DNA of 64,000 nucleotides from Paraburkholderia sprentiae WSM5005 (GCF_001865575.2 NZ_CP017561.2:2852001-2916000); one strand, 5' to 3'. Shown: positions 39,530 to 49,326, numbered from the stretch's first letter. Numbers and translations: made by a program. Notes: generated by a model from the sequence alone, not told the origin.

Positions 39530-40456
39530 ATGAACGATCATATGCACACGCCCGGCTTGCCCGAAGAGCCGGTCGCACAAGGTTGCCCGTTCGGGCACGG
39601 ACAGCCGGCTTCGGCGCCGGCCGCGAGCGCGGCCGACAGCGGCTGGCACGACGCGCAGCTCGACTTCTCGGAATCGATGAGCTATGGCGATTATCTGTCG
39701 CTCGGCACGTTGCTGGACGCGCAGCATCCGTTGTCGCCGGATCACAACGAGATGCTGTTCATCATCCAGCATCAGACCAGCGAGCTATGGATGAAGCTCG
39801 CGCTGTACGAGTTGCGCGCGGCGCTCGCGGCCGTGCATCGCGACGAGTTGCCGCCCGCGTTCAAGATGCTCGCGCGCGTGTCGCGAATCATGGAGCAGCT
39901 GGTGCAGGCGTGGAGCGTGCTCGCGACGATGACGCCGTCCGAATACACGGCGATGCGGCCGTACCTCGGAACTTCGTCGGGCTTCCAGTCGTATCAGTAC
40001 CGGCAGATCGAATTCCTGCTCGGCAACAAGAACGAGCAGATGCTCAAGCCGCACGCGCGTCGCGCCGACGTGTACGCGCAAGTGAAGGCATCGCTCGAAG
40101 CGCCGTCGTTCTATGACGAAGTGGTGAGGCTGCTCGCGCGCCGCGGCTTCAGGATTTCGCCCACGCGGCTCGAACGCGACTGGACCAAGCCGACCGAACA
40201 TGATGCATCGGTCGAAGCGGCGTGGCTCGAGGTGTATCGCAATCCGTCCGAGCACTGGGAGCTGTACGAGATGGCCGAGGAACTCGTCGATCTGGAGGAT
40301 GCGTTCCGCCAATGGCGCTTTCGCCATGTGACGACGGTCGAGCGGATCATCGGTTTCAAGCAGGGTACTGGCGGAACCAGCGGTGCGCCGTATTTGAGGA
40401 AGATGCTCGACGTGGTGCTGTTTCCGGAGCTTTGGCACGTGCGGACGATGCTGTAG
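39530..40456 (+). CDS. kynA: Tryptophan 2,3-dioxygenase
   Basis: The 308-residue haem enzyme opens the indole ring of tryptophan to give N-formylkynurenine. [36 protein letters not shown] and [13 protein letters not shown] are hallmark segments. GAGGATCACAGC precedes ATG 39530. Together the three genes convert tryptophan to anthranilate. Confidence 0.96.
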   Translation: MNDHMHTPGLPEEPVAQGCPFGHGQPASAPAASAADSGWHDAQLDFSESMSYGDYLSLGTLLDAQHPLSPDHNEMLFIIQHQTSELWMKLALYELRAALAAVHRDELPPAFKMLARVSRIMEQLVQAWSVLATMTPSEYTAMRPYLGTSSGFQSYQYRQIEFLLGNKNEQMLKPHARRADVYAQVKASLEAPSFYDEVVRLLARRGFRISPTRLERDWTKPTEHDASVEAAWLEVYRNPSEHWELYEMAEELVDLEDAFRQWRFRHVTTVERIIGFKQGTGGTSGAPYLRKMLDVVLFPELWHVRTML

Positions 40457-40651
40457 CGGTTAGCGCGTGTAACGCACTTGCCCGGCGAATCTGGCATCCG
40501 GGCGGTGAACAAAGAGCAAGTTGTCACTACTTGCAGTGATGCGGAACAGGCACCGTGCATCGGGCCACGGAAAATTCGGAGTTGTCCGAATCTTGAGAGA
40601 CGGTCCGCACGGCAGCATCGGAACCCCATAAAAACATCAGAGGGGTTCGAT

Positions 40652-41482
40652 ATGCCCGGTGCAGATAACACCGAAGAAGTGAAGGTTGTACTAAGCGCTC
40701 CGCAACTCGCGGCCGTGCTATCCCGCCAGTCGATCAGCCAGACGGAGATGCTTTCCAACCGGCTTTGGGGCGGGTTACAGGTCGTCGGCGGCGTGCTGGA
40801 AATGGTCGGTGCGGGTGCGCTGTGCGTCTTGCCCGAGCCGACGATGGCGAGCAAAGCCGGGTGTGTCCTTTTCGGGGTACATGGCTCGGACTCGGCAGCG
40901 GCGGGCCTGCGGCAGATCTGGACTGGTCAGGACACGGCCACGCTGACCCAGCGGGGCACGACGAAACTCGCTGAAGCGATGAAGGCGAGCCCTGACATGG
41001 CGAACAATATCGGCCTGTCGCTCGATATCGCCGTGCCATTCGGCTTCGCTAGCTCGATCAGGGCGGCACGCGCTGCGCGCGTCACGATGGGCCGGATTAA
41101 CCTGCAAATGCACGAGGCAAAAGCGGGCAGCCGGATTGGTGGACATACGCTTTTGAAACATGTCGGGAGGACCGAAGCGCAATTGCGGGAGAGGCTCAGG
41201 CTGGAGCCGACAAAACGCGTAGTATCGTCTTTCGTAAATCTTGAGGAGGCGGAGTGGGCCATATCGGAAACGATGCGCGCAAATGCCTCGCTGATTAACG
41301 CATGGACAAAAGCGCCGAAAGAGCCTCTGAGGCTGAAGAAGGACGTTGGAAGAAAGGTGGGTTACGCGTTGGTCAGGAAGACCGACACGTTGGTGGATAG
41401 CAGTAAAGTATGGGTTGTCTTGAAATACGAAACGTATAATGCGATGCCGTACTACATTCTCACGGCCATGCTCAGTGACTGA
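40652..41482 (+). CDS. Polymorphic toxin with C-terminal RNase A-like (CdiA-CT type) domain
   Basis: The 276-residue protein has a glycine-rich N-terminal part with two hydrophobic segments (about residues 38-60 and 66-78), like pre-toxin modules of Burkholderia effectors, and a C-terminal domain (about 160-276). The latter starts GGHTLLKHVGRTEAQLRERL and ends PYYILTAML, the pattern of bacterial RNase A-like CdiA-CT domains, which degrade RNA in target cells. H170, R181 and T271 correspond, from memory, to catalytic positions of the Yersinia kristensenii toxin; the fourth, a Tyr two after the Thr, is Met here. ATG 40652 follows AGAGGGG. The immunity gene begins 20 bp after the stop. No secretion signal, PAAR, Rhs or CdiB gene is near. 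GC content falls toward the 3' end, suggesting transfer. Confidence 0.78.
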   Translation: MPGADNTEEVKVVLSAPQLAAVLSRQSISQTEMLSNRLWGGLQVVGGVLEMVGAGALCVLPEPTMASKAGCVLFGVHGSDSAAAGLRQIWTGQDTATLTQRGTTKLAEAMKASPDMANNIGLSLDIAVPFGFASSIRAARAARVTMGRINLQMHEAKAGSRIGGHTLLKHVGRTEAQLRERLRLEPTKRVVSSFVNLEEAEWAISETMRANASLINAWTKAPKEPLRLKKDVGRKVGYALVRKTDTLVDSSKVWVVLKYETYNAMPYYILTAMLSD

Positions 41483-41502
41483 TTTGGAGTGAATATCGAG
41501 GT

Positions 41503-41787
41503 ATGAGATACGACAATCTGGATCAATTGATTGGTGTCTACTTCAATGAAGATTCCGACTACTGGGGAGACACAATCGAAGAGTTGGTTCGGGCTTGTGC
41601 AAGCAGATGCACGCCAGAAATGATTAACGCGAAGGTGGCCGACATAGACCGGTTCAAGCGAGATCACGCTGGAAATCTTGACGCAGCCTTTGAGGCGGAA
41701 TTTGGCAGGCAGTTCGATCCGACGCTGTGGGGTCACACAACCGAATCTTTTCTTGACGAGCTTAAGCGTCTTCTTCTGAGTGAGTAG
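41503..41787 (+). CDS. CdiI-like immunity protein (first copy)
   Basis: The 94-residue acidic protein resembles the CdiI_2 immunity family: an N-terminal YDNLDQLIGVYFNED, a central helix pair and a C-terminal TTESFLDELKRLL. It would bind and block the neighbouring RNase A-like toxin in the cytoplasm of the producer. ATG 41503 follows GAGG closely. It is nearly identical in plan to the second copy at 41972 and shares its C-terminal third with the gene at 54967. Confidence 0.78.
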   Translation: MRYDNLDQLIGVYFNEDSDYWGDTIEELVRACASRCTPEMINAKVADIDRFKRDHAGNLDAAFEAEFGRQFDPTLWGHTTESFLDELKRLLLSE

Positions 41788-41804
41788 CCCACCCAACTCT
41801 GGCG

Positions 41805-41954
41805 CTCGAAAAGAACGTTGAAAGAAAAGTAGGTTGTGCATCGGTCAAGGAGAACCACACGTCAATAGATAGCAGTACTGTTGAGGTTGTCGTGAAGTAC
41901 CGGACGTATAACGGGATGCCGTACTACATCCTCACTGCTATGCTCGATAAGTGA
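41805..41954 (+). pseudogene. Orphan C-terminal toxin fragment
   Basis: This 49-codon frame plus stop aligns without gaps to the toxin C-terminus: NVERKVG matches DVGRKVG and YRTYNGMPYYILTAMLDK matches the toxin's end. It has no start codon or ribosome-binding site and an in-frame stop lies upstream at 41781. It lacks H170 and R181 equivalents, so it cannot be an active nuclease. It is a remnant or a silent recombination cassette. Confidence 0.82.
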
Positions 41955-41971
41955 TTAACGGGTATTGATGC

Positions 41972-42256
41972 ATGAAATATTACGATCTGGGGCAATTGAT
42001 CCTTGGTTACTTCAATGAAGATTTTGACTACTGGGGAGACACAATTGAAGAGTTGGTCCGGGCTTGTGCAAGCGGATGTACGCCAGACATGATCAACGCG
42101 ACGGTGGCCGACATAGACCGGTTCAAGAGCGATCATGCTGGAAATCTCGACGCGGCCTTCGAGGAGGAGTTTGGCTACCAGTGCGATCCGACAGCGTGGG
42201 AGCAGACCACCGAGGCTTTCCTTGACAAGCTTAAGCGTCTTCTTCTGAGCGAGTAG
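41972..42256 (+). CDS. CdiI-like immunity protein (second copy)
   Basis: This 94-residue paralogue of the 41503 gene keeps YFNEDFDYWGDTIEELVRACASG and the LKRLLLSE end, but differs around residues 68-84 (YQCDPTAWEQTTEAF against RQFDPTLWGHTTESF). It follows the orphan toxin tail by 17 bp. It probably protects against a toxin variant matching that tail, a common outcome of toxin-module replacement. Confidence 0.75.
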   Translation: MKYYDLGQLILGYFNEDFDYWGDTIEELVRACASGCTPDMINATVADIDRFKSDHAGNLDAAFEEEFGYQCDPTAWEQTTEAFLDKLKRLLLSE

Positions 42257-42272
42257 CCCGAACTTCCTCCCA

Positions 42273-42294
42273 CCGGACGGCCCAAACCGTCTGG
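42273..42294 (+). terminator. Hairpin downstream of second immunity gene
   Basis: CCGGACGG and CCGTCTGG pair over 8 bp with one G-T pair and a 6-base loop. There is no T-run. A hairpin with the same arm sequence (CCGGACG/CGTCCGG) follows the remote immunity gene at 55270-55294. Confidence 0.5.
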
Positions 42295-42348
42295 AAGGAC
42301 CGCCGCGCACTTCCGCGTCACCCGGCAACCGGCAGTGCCCAACACCCG

Positions 42349-43086
42349 CTAACGCGCCGTATAACCCCCATCGATCGGCAAACACACCCCGCTGATCATC
42401 GACGCCGCGTCGCTCAACAAAAACAGAATCGGCGCTGCGACTTCGGCCGATTCCGCGAAGCGCCTGAGCGGAATCGCCTGCAAAGCGGGATCGCGTTTGA
42501 CCGGATCGCTCCACGCCAGCACCGCCATCGGCGTCAGCGTGACCGTCGGGTTCACGCTGTTCACGCGAATCCCATGCGGCCCCAGCTCGATGCACAGCGC
42601 TCGCGTGACCGCATCCAGCGCCGCCTTCGACGCCGAATAGCTCAGATGATCGTCGAGCGCGACGAGCGCGGCCTGGCTCGACACGTTGACGATGCTGCCC
42701 GCGCGCCCCGCGTCGAGCATGCCGCGCGCGACATGCTTCGCGACCAGCACCGCGCCGCGCGCATTCACCGCCATCACGCGATCGAAGCTCGCGGCCGTCG
42801 TATCCACCGCGCGTTCGAGCAACGCGATGCCCGCGCAATTGACGAGACCGTCGAACGGTTCGAGCGAGGCCAACGCTTCGTCGATCGCGGCTTCGTCGCT
42901 GACGTCGAGCTTCAACGGTTCACAGCCGGTTTCCTCGGCGAGCCGCGCCAGCTCGTTCCCGTTGCGCGCGGCCGCAATGACCGACGCGCCACTCGCGCAC
43001 AGCGCCTCGACGGTCGCGCGGCCGATGCCGCTTGAAGCGCCCGTCACCAGGATCGAGCGGCCGGAAAAATCGAAGGTAGCGTTCAT
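42349..43086 (-). CDS. SDR oxidoreductase, L-xylulose reductase-like
   Basis: The 245-residue dehydrogenase has TGASSGIGRATVEAL, NCAGIALLE, VNVSSQAA and YSASKAALD. The later LGPHGIRVNSVNPTVTLTPM and WSDPVK segment is strikingly like mammalian L-xylulose reductase (DCXR), which links xylitol and L-xylulose. In this operon it could interconvert a pentitol and a ketopentose. Its start overlaps the FGGY kinase stop by 4 bp (ATGA). Confidence 0.82.
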   Translation of the reverse strand: MNATFDFSGRSILVTGASSGIGRATVEALCASGASVIAAARNGNELARLAEETGCEPLKLDVSDEAAIDEALASLEPFDGLVNCAGIALLERAVDTTAASFDRVMAVNARGAVLVAKHVARGMLDAGRAGSIVNVSSQAALVALDDHLSYSASKAALDAVTRALCIELGPHGIRVNSVNPTVTLTPMAVLAWSDPVKRDPALQAIPLRRFAESAEVAAPILFLLSDAASMISGVCLPIDGGYTAR

Positions 43087-44627
43087 GATGATTGCAAGCG
43101 ATGCATGACCGGCTTCAACGCCGAATAGAGGTCCGTGTACACGCCAAAACGCTGTTCGTATAGCGCCATGCGCTGTGCGTCAGGCTGCGCGCGCTCGATC
43201 AGCGTGACCCAGCCGCCTTGCGCCGCTTCGCGCGACACGAGGCCGATCGCGACCGCGGCAAGCAACGCGGCGCCCATCGCGGCTTCGACGTCCTGCTCGA
43301 TCGTGTAGACCGGATAGCCGGTGACGTCGGCGATGATCTGCATCCAGAGGTCCGAATGCGCGGCGCCGCCGACCACGATCAGCTTGTCGTCGAGCGATTG
43401 CGCGCCCTTGCGCCCCGCCTCGATGTTGTGCTTCAGCGCGAACGACACGCCTTCAAGCACCGCGCGGTACAGATGCGCACGCGTATGAAACAGCGACAAC
43501 CCGACGAACGCGCCGCTCGCTTTCGCATCCCACACCGGGCTGCGCTCGCCCATCAGATACGGCAGGAACAGCACGCCGTCGGCGCCGGCCGGCACCTGCG
43601 CAGCGGCTTCCTCGAGCAGCCGATGCGGATCGCCATGCGGCGTCGCGCGCGCGGCCTCGATTTCCGCGTGACAGAACTGCTCGCGATACCACGTGACCGA
43701 CGCGCCCGCGGTAATCGCGCCGCCGAATACGTAGATGTCGTGCTGTCCGTTGAAAACGTGCGGCATGCTGATCAAACCGTGCCGCGCGTCGACACGCTGG
43801 TTGATGTAGCCCCAGCACATGCTCGTGCCGATCATCGCGACATGCTGCCCCGCGCGCGTGACGCCGGCCGCAAACGTCGCCACCGCGGCATCGACGCCGC
43901 CCGCGACGATCGCGGTGCCCGCTTCCAGCCCGAGCTGCGCGGTCCATTGCGACAACAGCCCGCCCACCACCTCGGACGATTCGACCAGCCGCTCCGGCAT
44001 CATCGTCGCCGGAATGCCGAGCATGTCGAGCGCTTCATCGGACCAGTCGCGTCGCGCGATATCGTAGACGCCGCCGATATTGCCGGCCGAACTGTGATCG
44101 ACGGCGACTTCGCCGGTCAGCAGATAGATCACGTATGCGTTCGGCGGCAGGAAATAGCGCGTATGCGCCCACACGTCCGGCTGGTTCTCGCGCAGCCACA
44201 ACATCTTCGTGTAACCGTAGTAGCTATCCACTCCGTTGCCGGTGATCGTATGGAGCCGCTCGATATCGACGTTCTCGCGCAACCAGTCGACCTGCGCGGT
44301 CGCGCGCCGATCCATCCAGATCAGGCATGGCGCGAGCGGCCGCATGTCGTTGTCGACCGCAATGCCCGAGCCGCCGTACAGACTGCTCACGCACAGCGCC
44401 TTGATCGCGCGCGGCGCGATGCCGGCCGCCTGCGCATCGCCGACGCACGCCGCCACGCATTCGACCACGGCCTTCAGCCACACCGCGGGCCACTGCTCGG
44501 CCCACAACGGCTTGGGCGTATCGGGCTGATAAGCCGACGCATGCTGCGCGACGATTGCGCCGTGCTCGTCGACCAGCAGCGCCTTCGTGCTCTGCGTGCC
44601 GATATCGACGCCGATGACATAGTTCAT
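43083..44627 (-). CDS. FGGY-family carbohydrate kinase
   Basis: The 514-residue kinase has the N-terminal phosphate loop GVDIGTQSTKALLVD, LIWMDRRA, and GGVDAAVATFAAGV and VVGGAAHSDLWMQIIAD of the C-terminal lobe. The family phosphorylates sugars or polyols such as xylulose, ribulose, glycerol or erythritol. Its operon partners (polyol dehydrogenase and xylulose-reductase-like SDR) favour a ketopentose or tetrulose, but the substrate is not decided by sequence. Confidence 0.88.
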   Translation of the reverse strand: MNYVIGVDIGTQSTKALLVDEHGAIVAQHASAYQPDTPKPLWAEQWPAVWLKAVVECVAACVGDAQAAGIAPRAIKALCVSSLYGGSGIAVDNDMRPLAPCLIWMDRRATAQVDWLRENVDIERLHTITGNGVDSYYGYTKMLWLRENQPDVWAHTRYFLPPNAYVIYLLTGEVAVDHSSAGNIGGVYDIARRDWSDEALDMLGIPATMMPERLVESSEVVGGLLSQWTAQLGLEAGTAIVAGGVDAAVATFAAGVTRAGQHVAMIGTSMCWGYINQRVDARHGLISMPHVFNGQHDIYVFGGAITAGASVTWYREQFCHAEIEAARATPHGDPHRLLEEAAAQVPAGADGVLFLPYLMGERSPVWDAKASGAFVGLSLFHTRAHLYRAVLEGVSFALKHNIEAGRKGAQSLDDKLIVVGGAAHSDLWMQIIADVTGYPVYTIEQDVEAAMGAALLAAVAIGLVSREAAQGGWVTLIERAQPDAQRMALYEQRFGVYTDLYSALKPVMHRLQSS

Positions 44628-44658
44628 AGGGTCTCCGTTGAAAGGCCACGCCCGCGAT

Positions 44659-45756
44659 TCACGCGCGCGGCTTCATCAGCACCTTGATCGACTCGAGCGA
44701 GTTCGCGATCCTGATCGCTTCATCCCATTCTTCCAACGAAAAGCCGTGCGTGACGATGCCCTTCGACGTGACGAGTCCGCGCGCGAGCAGATCGATCGCG
44801 ATCGGGTAGCAATAGGGTCCAAGATGCGCGCCGCGCACGTCGAGTTCCTTGCGATCGCCGATCACCGACCAGTCAAGCGTCGTATCCGCGCCGAACACCG
44901 AGAATTCGACGAAGCGCCCGAGCTTGCGTATCAGGTCCATCCCCTGATTCACGCCGATCGGCGCGCCCGTCGTTTCAATATAGACGTCGCAGCCGTAGCC
45001 GTCTGTCAGTGAATGGATGATCGCGAGCGCGTCGTCCTTCTGAGGATTGATCGTCACGTCGGCGCCGTATTCGCGCGCGAGTGCGAGCCGTTCCTCGACG
45101 AGATCGATCACGACGAGCTTCTTCGGCGTCTTCAGATGCGCGACCTGCGTCATCATCAGGCCGAGCGGCCCCGCGCCCGCGATCACGACCACGTCGTCGA
45201 GTTGCAGATCGCCGCGATTGACGGTGTGAATCGCGCACGCGAGCGGCTCGATGATCGCGGCGTCTTCGAGCGAGATGCCGTCGGGGATCTTGTGGACGAT
45301 CGCGGTCGGCGGAATGCGCATGTACTCGGCCATGCCGCCGTCCGCGACTTCGCGTTGAAAGCCGAAGATGTTATGCACTTCGCACATCCAGTACTGGCCG
45401 GATTTGCAGTAGCGGCATTTGCCGCACGGCACGATCTGCTCGGCGATCACGCGCTCGCCCTTCTGCACGCCGAAATGCTCGGCCGCACCTTCGCCCAGTT
45501 CCTCGACGTAGCCGAAGAACTCGTGGCCCGGAATCACCGGCGCCTTGACCCACGGGCTCGGGCCGCCCCAGAACATCTTCGCGCCCGAATGGCATTTGCA
45601 ATCGCTCGCGCAGATACCGCACGCGGCAATGCGGATCACGAGTTCATGCGCGCGGGCGCGCGGCTTGTGCACCTGCTCGACGCGGTAGTCTTTCGGTGCA
45701 TGACAGACGATGGCGGTCATGTTCTGCCGATCGGATTGATTGGATTGAGTCGTCAT
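44659..45756 (-). CDS. Zinc-dependent polyol dehydrogenase (erythritol/L-threitol dehydrogenase-like)
   Basis: The 365-residue medium-chain dehydrogenase has the catalytic zinc motif GHEFFGYVEELGEGA, a structural zinc site CGKCRYCKSGQYWMC, and the NAD fold IAGAGPLGLMMTQVA with an acidic VIDL. It looks most like the erythritol/L-threitol and sorbitol dehydrogenase branch. It would oxidise the polyol imported by the adjacent ABC system. It lies 31 bp upstream of the kinase on the same strand. Confidence 0.85.
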   Translation of the reverse strand: MTTQSNQSDRQNMTAIVCHAPKDYRVEQVHKPRARAHELVIRIAACGICASDCKCHSGAKMFWGGPSPWVKAPVIPGHEFFGYVEELGEGAAEHFGVQKGERVIAEQIVPCGKCRYCKSGQYWMCEVHNIFGFQREVADGGMAEYMRIPPTAIVHKIPDGISLEDAAIIEPLACAIHTVNRGDLQLDDVVVIAGAGPLGLMMTQVAHLKTPKKLVVIDLVEERLALAREYGADVTINPQKDDALAIIHSLTDGYGCDVYIETTGAPIGVNQGMDLIRKLGRFVEFSVFGADTTLDWSVIGDRKELDVRGAHLGPYCYPIAIDLLARGLVTSKGIVTHGFSLEEWDEAIRIANSLESIKVLMKPRA

Positions 45757-45795
45757 TGCATGGTCCTGCGAGAAGAGGATGTGAGGAAGAGAGCG

Positions 45796-46803
45796 TTACT
45801 TTCTGCGGTCGCGGCTGATGTAGATCGCGAGCAGAATGATTCCGCCCTTGATCACGTTCTGCACGTACGGATTCACACCGACCATGTTCAGGCCGTTATT
45901 CAGGACCCCGAGTAACAGCGCGCCGATCAGCGTACCGATGATCGAGCCGCGCCCACCGGAGATCGACGTGCCGCCCATCACGACAGCGGCGATCGCGTCG
46001 AGCTCGAAGCCCACGCCGGCGTTCGGCTGGCCGCTCATCAGACGCGCGGTCAGTACGATCGCGGCGAACGCGGAGGTCAGACCGGCGATCGTGTAGACGA
46101 TCAGCTTCACGCGCGCCACCCGCACGCCGGACAGACGCGTCGCCTGTTCGTTGCCGCCGATCGCGTACACGTAGCGGCCAAACGGCATGCGTTCGAGCAG
46201 CACCCACGCAATCACATAGATCACCGCCATGATCACGACCGGCGCCTGGATGCCGAGAATCTTGCCGCTGCCGAAGAAGCTGACCCAGTCGGGCAGACCG
46301 TCGATCGGATAGCCGCCCGTGTAGATCAGCGCAAGGCCGCGCGCGATGCCCATCGTCGCGAGCGTGACGATGATCGGCGGCATGCCGGCGAACGCGACGA
46401 AGAAGCCGTTGGCCGCGCCGAAGCCGAGACCGACCGCGAGGCCGACCGCAAGCGCCGCCACCGCATTCATGCCGGCGACCATCAGCCCGGCCGACAGCGT
46501 GCCTGCGAGCGCCATCACCGAGCCGACCGACAGATCGATGCCGCCCGTCAGGATCACGCAGGTCATGCCGACCGCGATGATCGCGTTGATCGACACCTGG
46601 CGCAGCACGTTCTCGATATTCGCGGCCGACAGAAAGCTGTCGCTCGCGAACACCATCACGATGCAGACGACCAGCAGGCCGATGAACGGATAGAACAGCG
46701 TCGAGCGTTTCAGCGCGGCCCACGTGAAGCGCACCGGCGCGCCCGGCGTGTCGCTGCTGACGCTCGATGGCTTGGGTGAAGAGGAAGGATTAGGCGTGTT
46801 CAT
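45796..46803 (-). CDS. Ribose-type ABC sugar permease
   Basis: The 335-residue membrane protein has about ten hydrophobic segments and the RbsC-family loop [23 protein letters not shown] and [23 protein letters not shown]. It forms the channel of a polyol importer with the ATPase and binding protein encoded upstream. ATG 46803 follows GGAG and overlaps the ATPase end by 14 bp. Confidence 0.92.
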   Translation of the reverse strand: MNTPNPSSSPKPSSVSSDTPGAPVRFTWAALKRSTLFYPFIGLLVVCIVMVFASDSFLSAANIENVLRQVSINAIIAVGMTCVILTGGIDLSVGSVMALAGTLSAGLMVAGMNAVAALAVGLAVGLGFGAANGFFVAFAGMPPIIVTLATMGIARGLALIYTGGYPIDGLPDWVSFFGSGKILGIQAPVVIMAVIYVIAWVLLERMPFGRYVYAIGGNEQATRLSGVRVARVKLIVYTIAGLTSAFAAIVLTARLMSGQPNAGVGFELDAIAAVVMGGTSISGGRGSIIGTLIGALLLGVLNNGLNMVGVNPYVQNVIKGGIILLAIYISRDRRK

Positions 46804-48310
46804 GAGAGGCTCCAGCCGAACCGGCGGTCGCATAGGTCATCACGGCATTCGATTCGATCGCGTCGCCTTCGAGCAGCGCTTCGATGCGGCCCTGCCGGAA
46901 CACGGCGACGCGGTCGCACATGCCGACGATCTCCGGCAACTCGGACGAGATCATGATGATCGAGTAGCCGCGCGCGGTCAGTTCGCGCATCAGCAGATAG
47001 ATTTCGGCCTTCGCGCCGATGTCGATGCCGCGCGTCGGTTCGTCGAAGATCAGGATGTTCGTGTGGTGATTGAGCCAGCGCGCGATCACGACCTTCTGCT
47101 GATTGCCGCCCGACAGCGTCGCGACTTCGGTGTGCATCGTGGGCGCCTTGACGCCGACGCGCTTCATGATGTCGGCGGTCGCGCGCGCTTCGCTACGCTG
47201 GTCGATAAAGAAACGCAGCGACCGGTACTTGCCGAGGTTGTTGATCGAGATGTTCTGCTTGATCGAGAAGTCGGTAATGAGCCCTTCGGTCTTGCGGCTT
47301 TCGGGCAAAATGCCGACGCCCGCGCGCAGCGCGTCGGCCGGGTCGCCGAACTTCGCGGCCGCGCCGTTTACGCGAATGTCCTTCACGTACGCGCGCTCCG
47401 CGCCAATCACCGCGAGGGCCGTCTCGGTGCGCCCCGAACCGACGAGTCCCGCGAAGCCCAGAATCTCGCCTTCGCGCAGCGTGAAGCTCAACTCGGGACT
47501 GTCCTTGAACAGCTGCAAGCGCACGACGTCGAGCACGACCTTCGCATCGGCGCGCGGCGTCGGCTTCGGCGGAAAGCTGCTTTCGATGCGGCGTCCCACC
47601 ATCATCTGCACGAGCCGGCTCACGTCGGATTGCGCGACCTCCGTCATGCCGACGTACTGGCCGTCGCGCAGCACCGTGATGCGGTCGCACACCTCGAAAA
47701 TTTCTTCGAGGTGGTGCGAGATAAAGATCATCGCGACGCCCTGCTGCTTGAGCTCGCGCATGATCGTGAACAGATGCGCGGCTTCGGCGGGCGTCAGCGT
47801 CGCGGTCGGCTCGTCGAGAATCAGCACGCGCGCATCGAGCGACAACGCCTTGCCGATTTCGACGAACTGCTGCTGCGCAACCGACAGTTCCCTGATCGGC
47901 ACCGACAGATCGATCGCGACGCCAAGCCGCTGAAAAATCCCGGCGGCCGCGCGCCGCATCTTGCCGCGTTCGAGCAGGCCGAAGCCGTTCTTCATTTCAC
48001 GGCCGAGAAACATGTTCTCCACCGCGTTCAGATACGGAATCAGGCTGAACTCCTGAAACACGATCCCGACGCCCGCGGCCACCGCGTCGTGATAGTTCGC
48101 GAAGTGGCGTTGCTCGCCGTCGAGCGTGATCGTGCCTTGGTCCGGCTGATAGATGCCGCACAGAATTTTCATCAGCGTCGACTTGCCCGCGCCGTTCTCG
48201 CCGAGCAGCGCGTGAATCTCGCCGCGCGCGATCTCGAGGTGAATGCCTTGCAGCGCCTTCACACCGGGAAAGCTCTTGCTGATGTTGTCGAGCTTCAGAA
48301 TCGTGTCCAT
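46790..48310 (-). CDS. Ribose-type ABC sugar ATPase, two nucleotide-binding domains
   Basis: The 506-residue protein is an RbsA-type duplicated ATPase. The first half has [30 protein letters not shown] and [10 protein letters not shown]. The second half has GLVGSGRTE, a degenerate Walker A as usual for this family, plus [15 protein letters not shown] and [13 protein letters not shown]. It powers import together with the permease at 45796 and the binding protein at 48373. Confidence 0.93.
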   Translation of the reverse strand: MDTILKLDNISKSFPGVKALQGIHLEIARGEIHALLGENGAGKSTLMKILCGIYQPDQGTITLDGEQRHFANYHDAVAAGVGIVFQEFSLIPYLNAVENMFLGREMKNGFGLLERGKMRRAAAGIFQRLGVAIDLSVPIRELSVAQQQFVEIGKALSLDARVLILDEPTATLTPAEAAHLFTIMRELKQQGVAMIFISHHLEEIFEVCDRITVLRDGQYVGMTEVAQSDVSRLVQMMVGRRIESSFPPKPTPRADAKVVLDVVRLQLFKDSPELSFTLREGEILGFAGLVGSGRTETALAVIGAERAYVKDIRVNGAAAKFGDPADALRAGVGILPESRKTEGLITDFSIKQNISINNLGKYRSLRFFIDQRSEARATADIMKRVGVKAPTMHTEVATLSGGNQQKVVIARWLNHHTNILIFDEPTRGIDIGAKAEIYLLMRELTARGYSIIMISSELPEIVGMCDRVAVFRQGRIEALLEGDAIESNAVMTYATAGSAGASHEHA

Positions 48311-48372
48311 CGCGTGTTCCTGTGCCGCGTGCCGCCGCGCATGATTTCCACGCGCGGCGGCCTGCGCTTGCG

Positions 48373-49326
48373 TTACCAGCTGAAGCCCTTCGCGTTGCTC
48401 TTGTCGATCATCTTCACGTCGACCGGAATCGATTTGGGCACATTGGCGCCCCACTTCTTCGCGAGCGCGATGCCAAGCGCGATGCGGACCTGGTCGGCCG
48501 GGAATTGCGCGGACGTCTCGACGAATTTCGAATTCGGCTTCTGGATCGCGGCGATCGCTTCGGGTGCGCCGTCGACGCTCGTCAGCTTGATGTCCTTGCC
48601 CGACGATTCGATCGCCGACAACGCGCCCATCGAGCCGCCGTCGTTCACGCTGAACACGCCCTTCAGGTTCGGGTGCGCCTGAATCATGTTCTCGGTGACG
48701 GACAGCGCGGTCGCGCGTTCCTGCTTACCGTTCTGCGTATCGACGAGCTTCACGCCCGGCGACTTCGCGAGCGCCGCCTTGCAGCCGCGCACGCGTTCGA
48801 GAATCGGCACGACCGGAATGCCGTCGAGAATCGCCACTTCGCCGCTGCCGCCGATCGACTTCGCGAGGTAGTCGCAAGCCATCACGCCCGCGTCGTAGTT
48901 CTTCGAGCCGACGAACGAATCGACCGGACCGTTGGCGTTCGCATCGACCGCGACGACGACCACGCCCGCTTTCTTCGCCGACGTGACCGCGGACTGAATA
49001 CCGGTCGAGTCGGTCGGATTGACGAGCAAGATGTCGATCTTCTTTTGCAGCATGTCTTCGACATCGCTGACCTGCTTGCTGACGTCGTGATGCGCGTCGG
49101 TCACGACGACCGTCGCGCCGGTCGATGCGGCGGCATCGTTCAGCGCTTTCTGCATCGTCACGAAGTAAGGGTTGTTCAATTCCTGGAACGTCATGCCGAT
49201 TTTCAGCGGCGCGGCCTGCGCGGCCTGCCCGGCCGACATCGCGACGAGCGACAAACCGAACGCGAACGCGGCGGCGCGGCGCGCCATCGTCATTGAAGGA
49301 TTGAGCGGGAAAGCAGACGGCTTCAT
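48373..49326 (-). CDS. Periplasmic sugar/polyol-binding protein (RbsB type)
   Basis: The 317-residue protein has a Sec signal peptide ending GQAAQAAPL and a type I periplasmic-binding fold ([50 protein letters not shown]). ATG 49326 follows GGAGACAACC; the in-frame ATG at 49338 overlaps that site. The ligand is probably a polyol, judging from the operon. Confidence 0.9.
   Translation of the reverse strand: MKPSAFPLNPSMTMARRAAAFAFGLSLVAMSAGQAAQAAPLKIGMTFQELNNPYFVTMQKALNDAAASTGATVVVTDAHHDVSKQVSDVEDMLQKKIDILLVNPTDSTGIQSAVTSAKKAGVVVVAVDANANGPVDSFVGSKNYDAGVMACDYLAKSIGGSGEVAILDGIPVVPILERVRGCKAALAKSPGVKLVDTQNGKQERATALSVTENMIQAHPNLKGVFSVNDGGSMGALSAIESSGKDIKLTSVDGAPEAIAAIQKPNSKFVETSAQFPADQVRIALGIALAKKWGANVPKSIPVDVKMIDKSNAKGFSW

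Larger units (their letters stand above)
41333..42256 (+). repeat. Diverged tandem duplication of toxin tail plus immunity gene
   Basis: The unit 41333-41787 (last 50 codons of the toxin plus immunity gene) is repeated, diverged, at 41805-42256, offset about 470 bp. The two toxin tails are exactly 150 bp each with no indels; the two immunity genes are 285 bp each. DNA identity is obvious by eye throughout. Confidence 0.88.

Noticed and set aside
40478..40651. Upstream extension of the toxin gene to 40478
   Set aside because: The extra 58 codons show no family likeness, and AGAGGGG lies 6 bases before ATG 40652, which starts the plausible protein.
46724..48682. 652-codon plus-strand frame opposite the sugar ABC transporter genes
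   Set aside because: It is composition shadow of the well-supported permease and ATPase genes and lacks any domain pattern.
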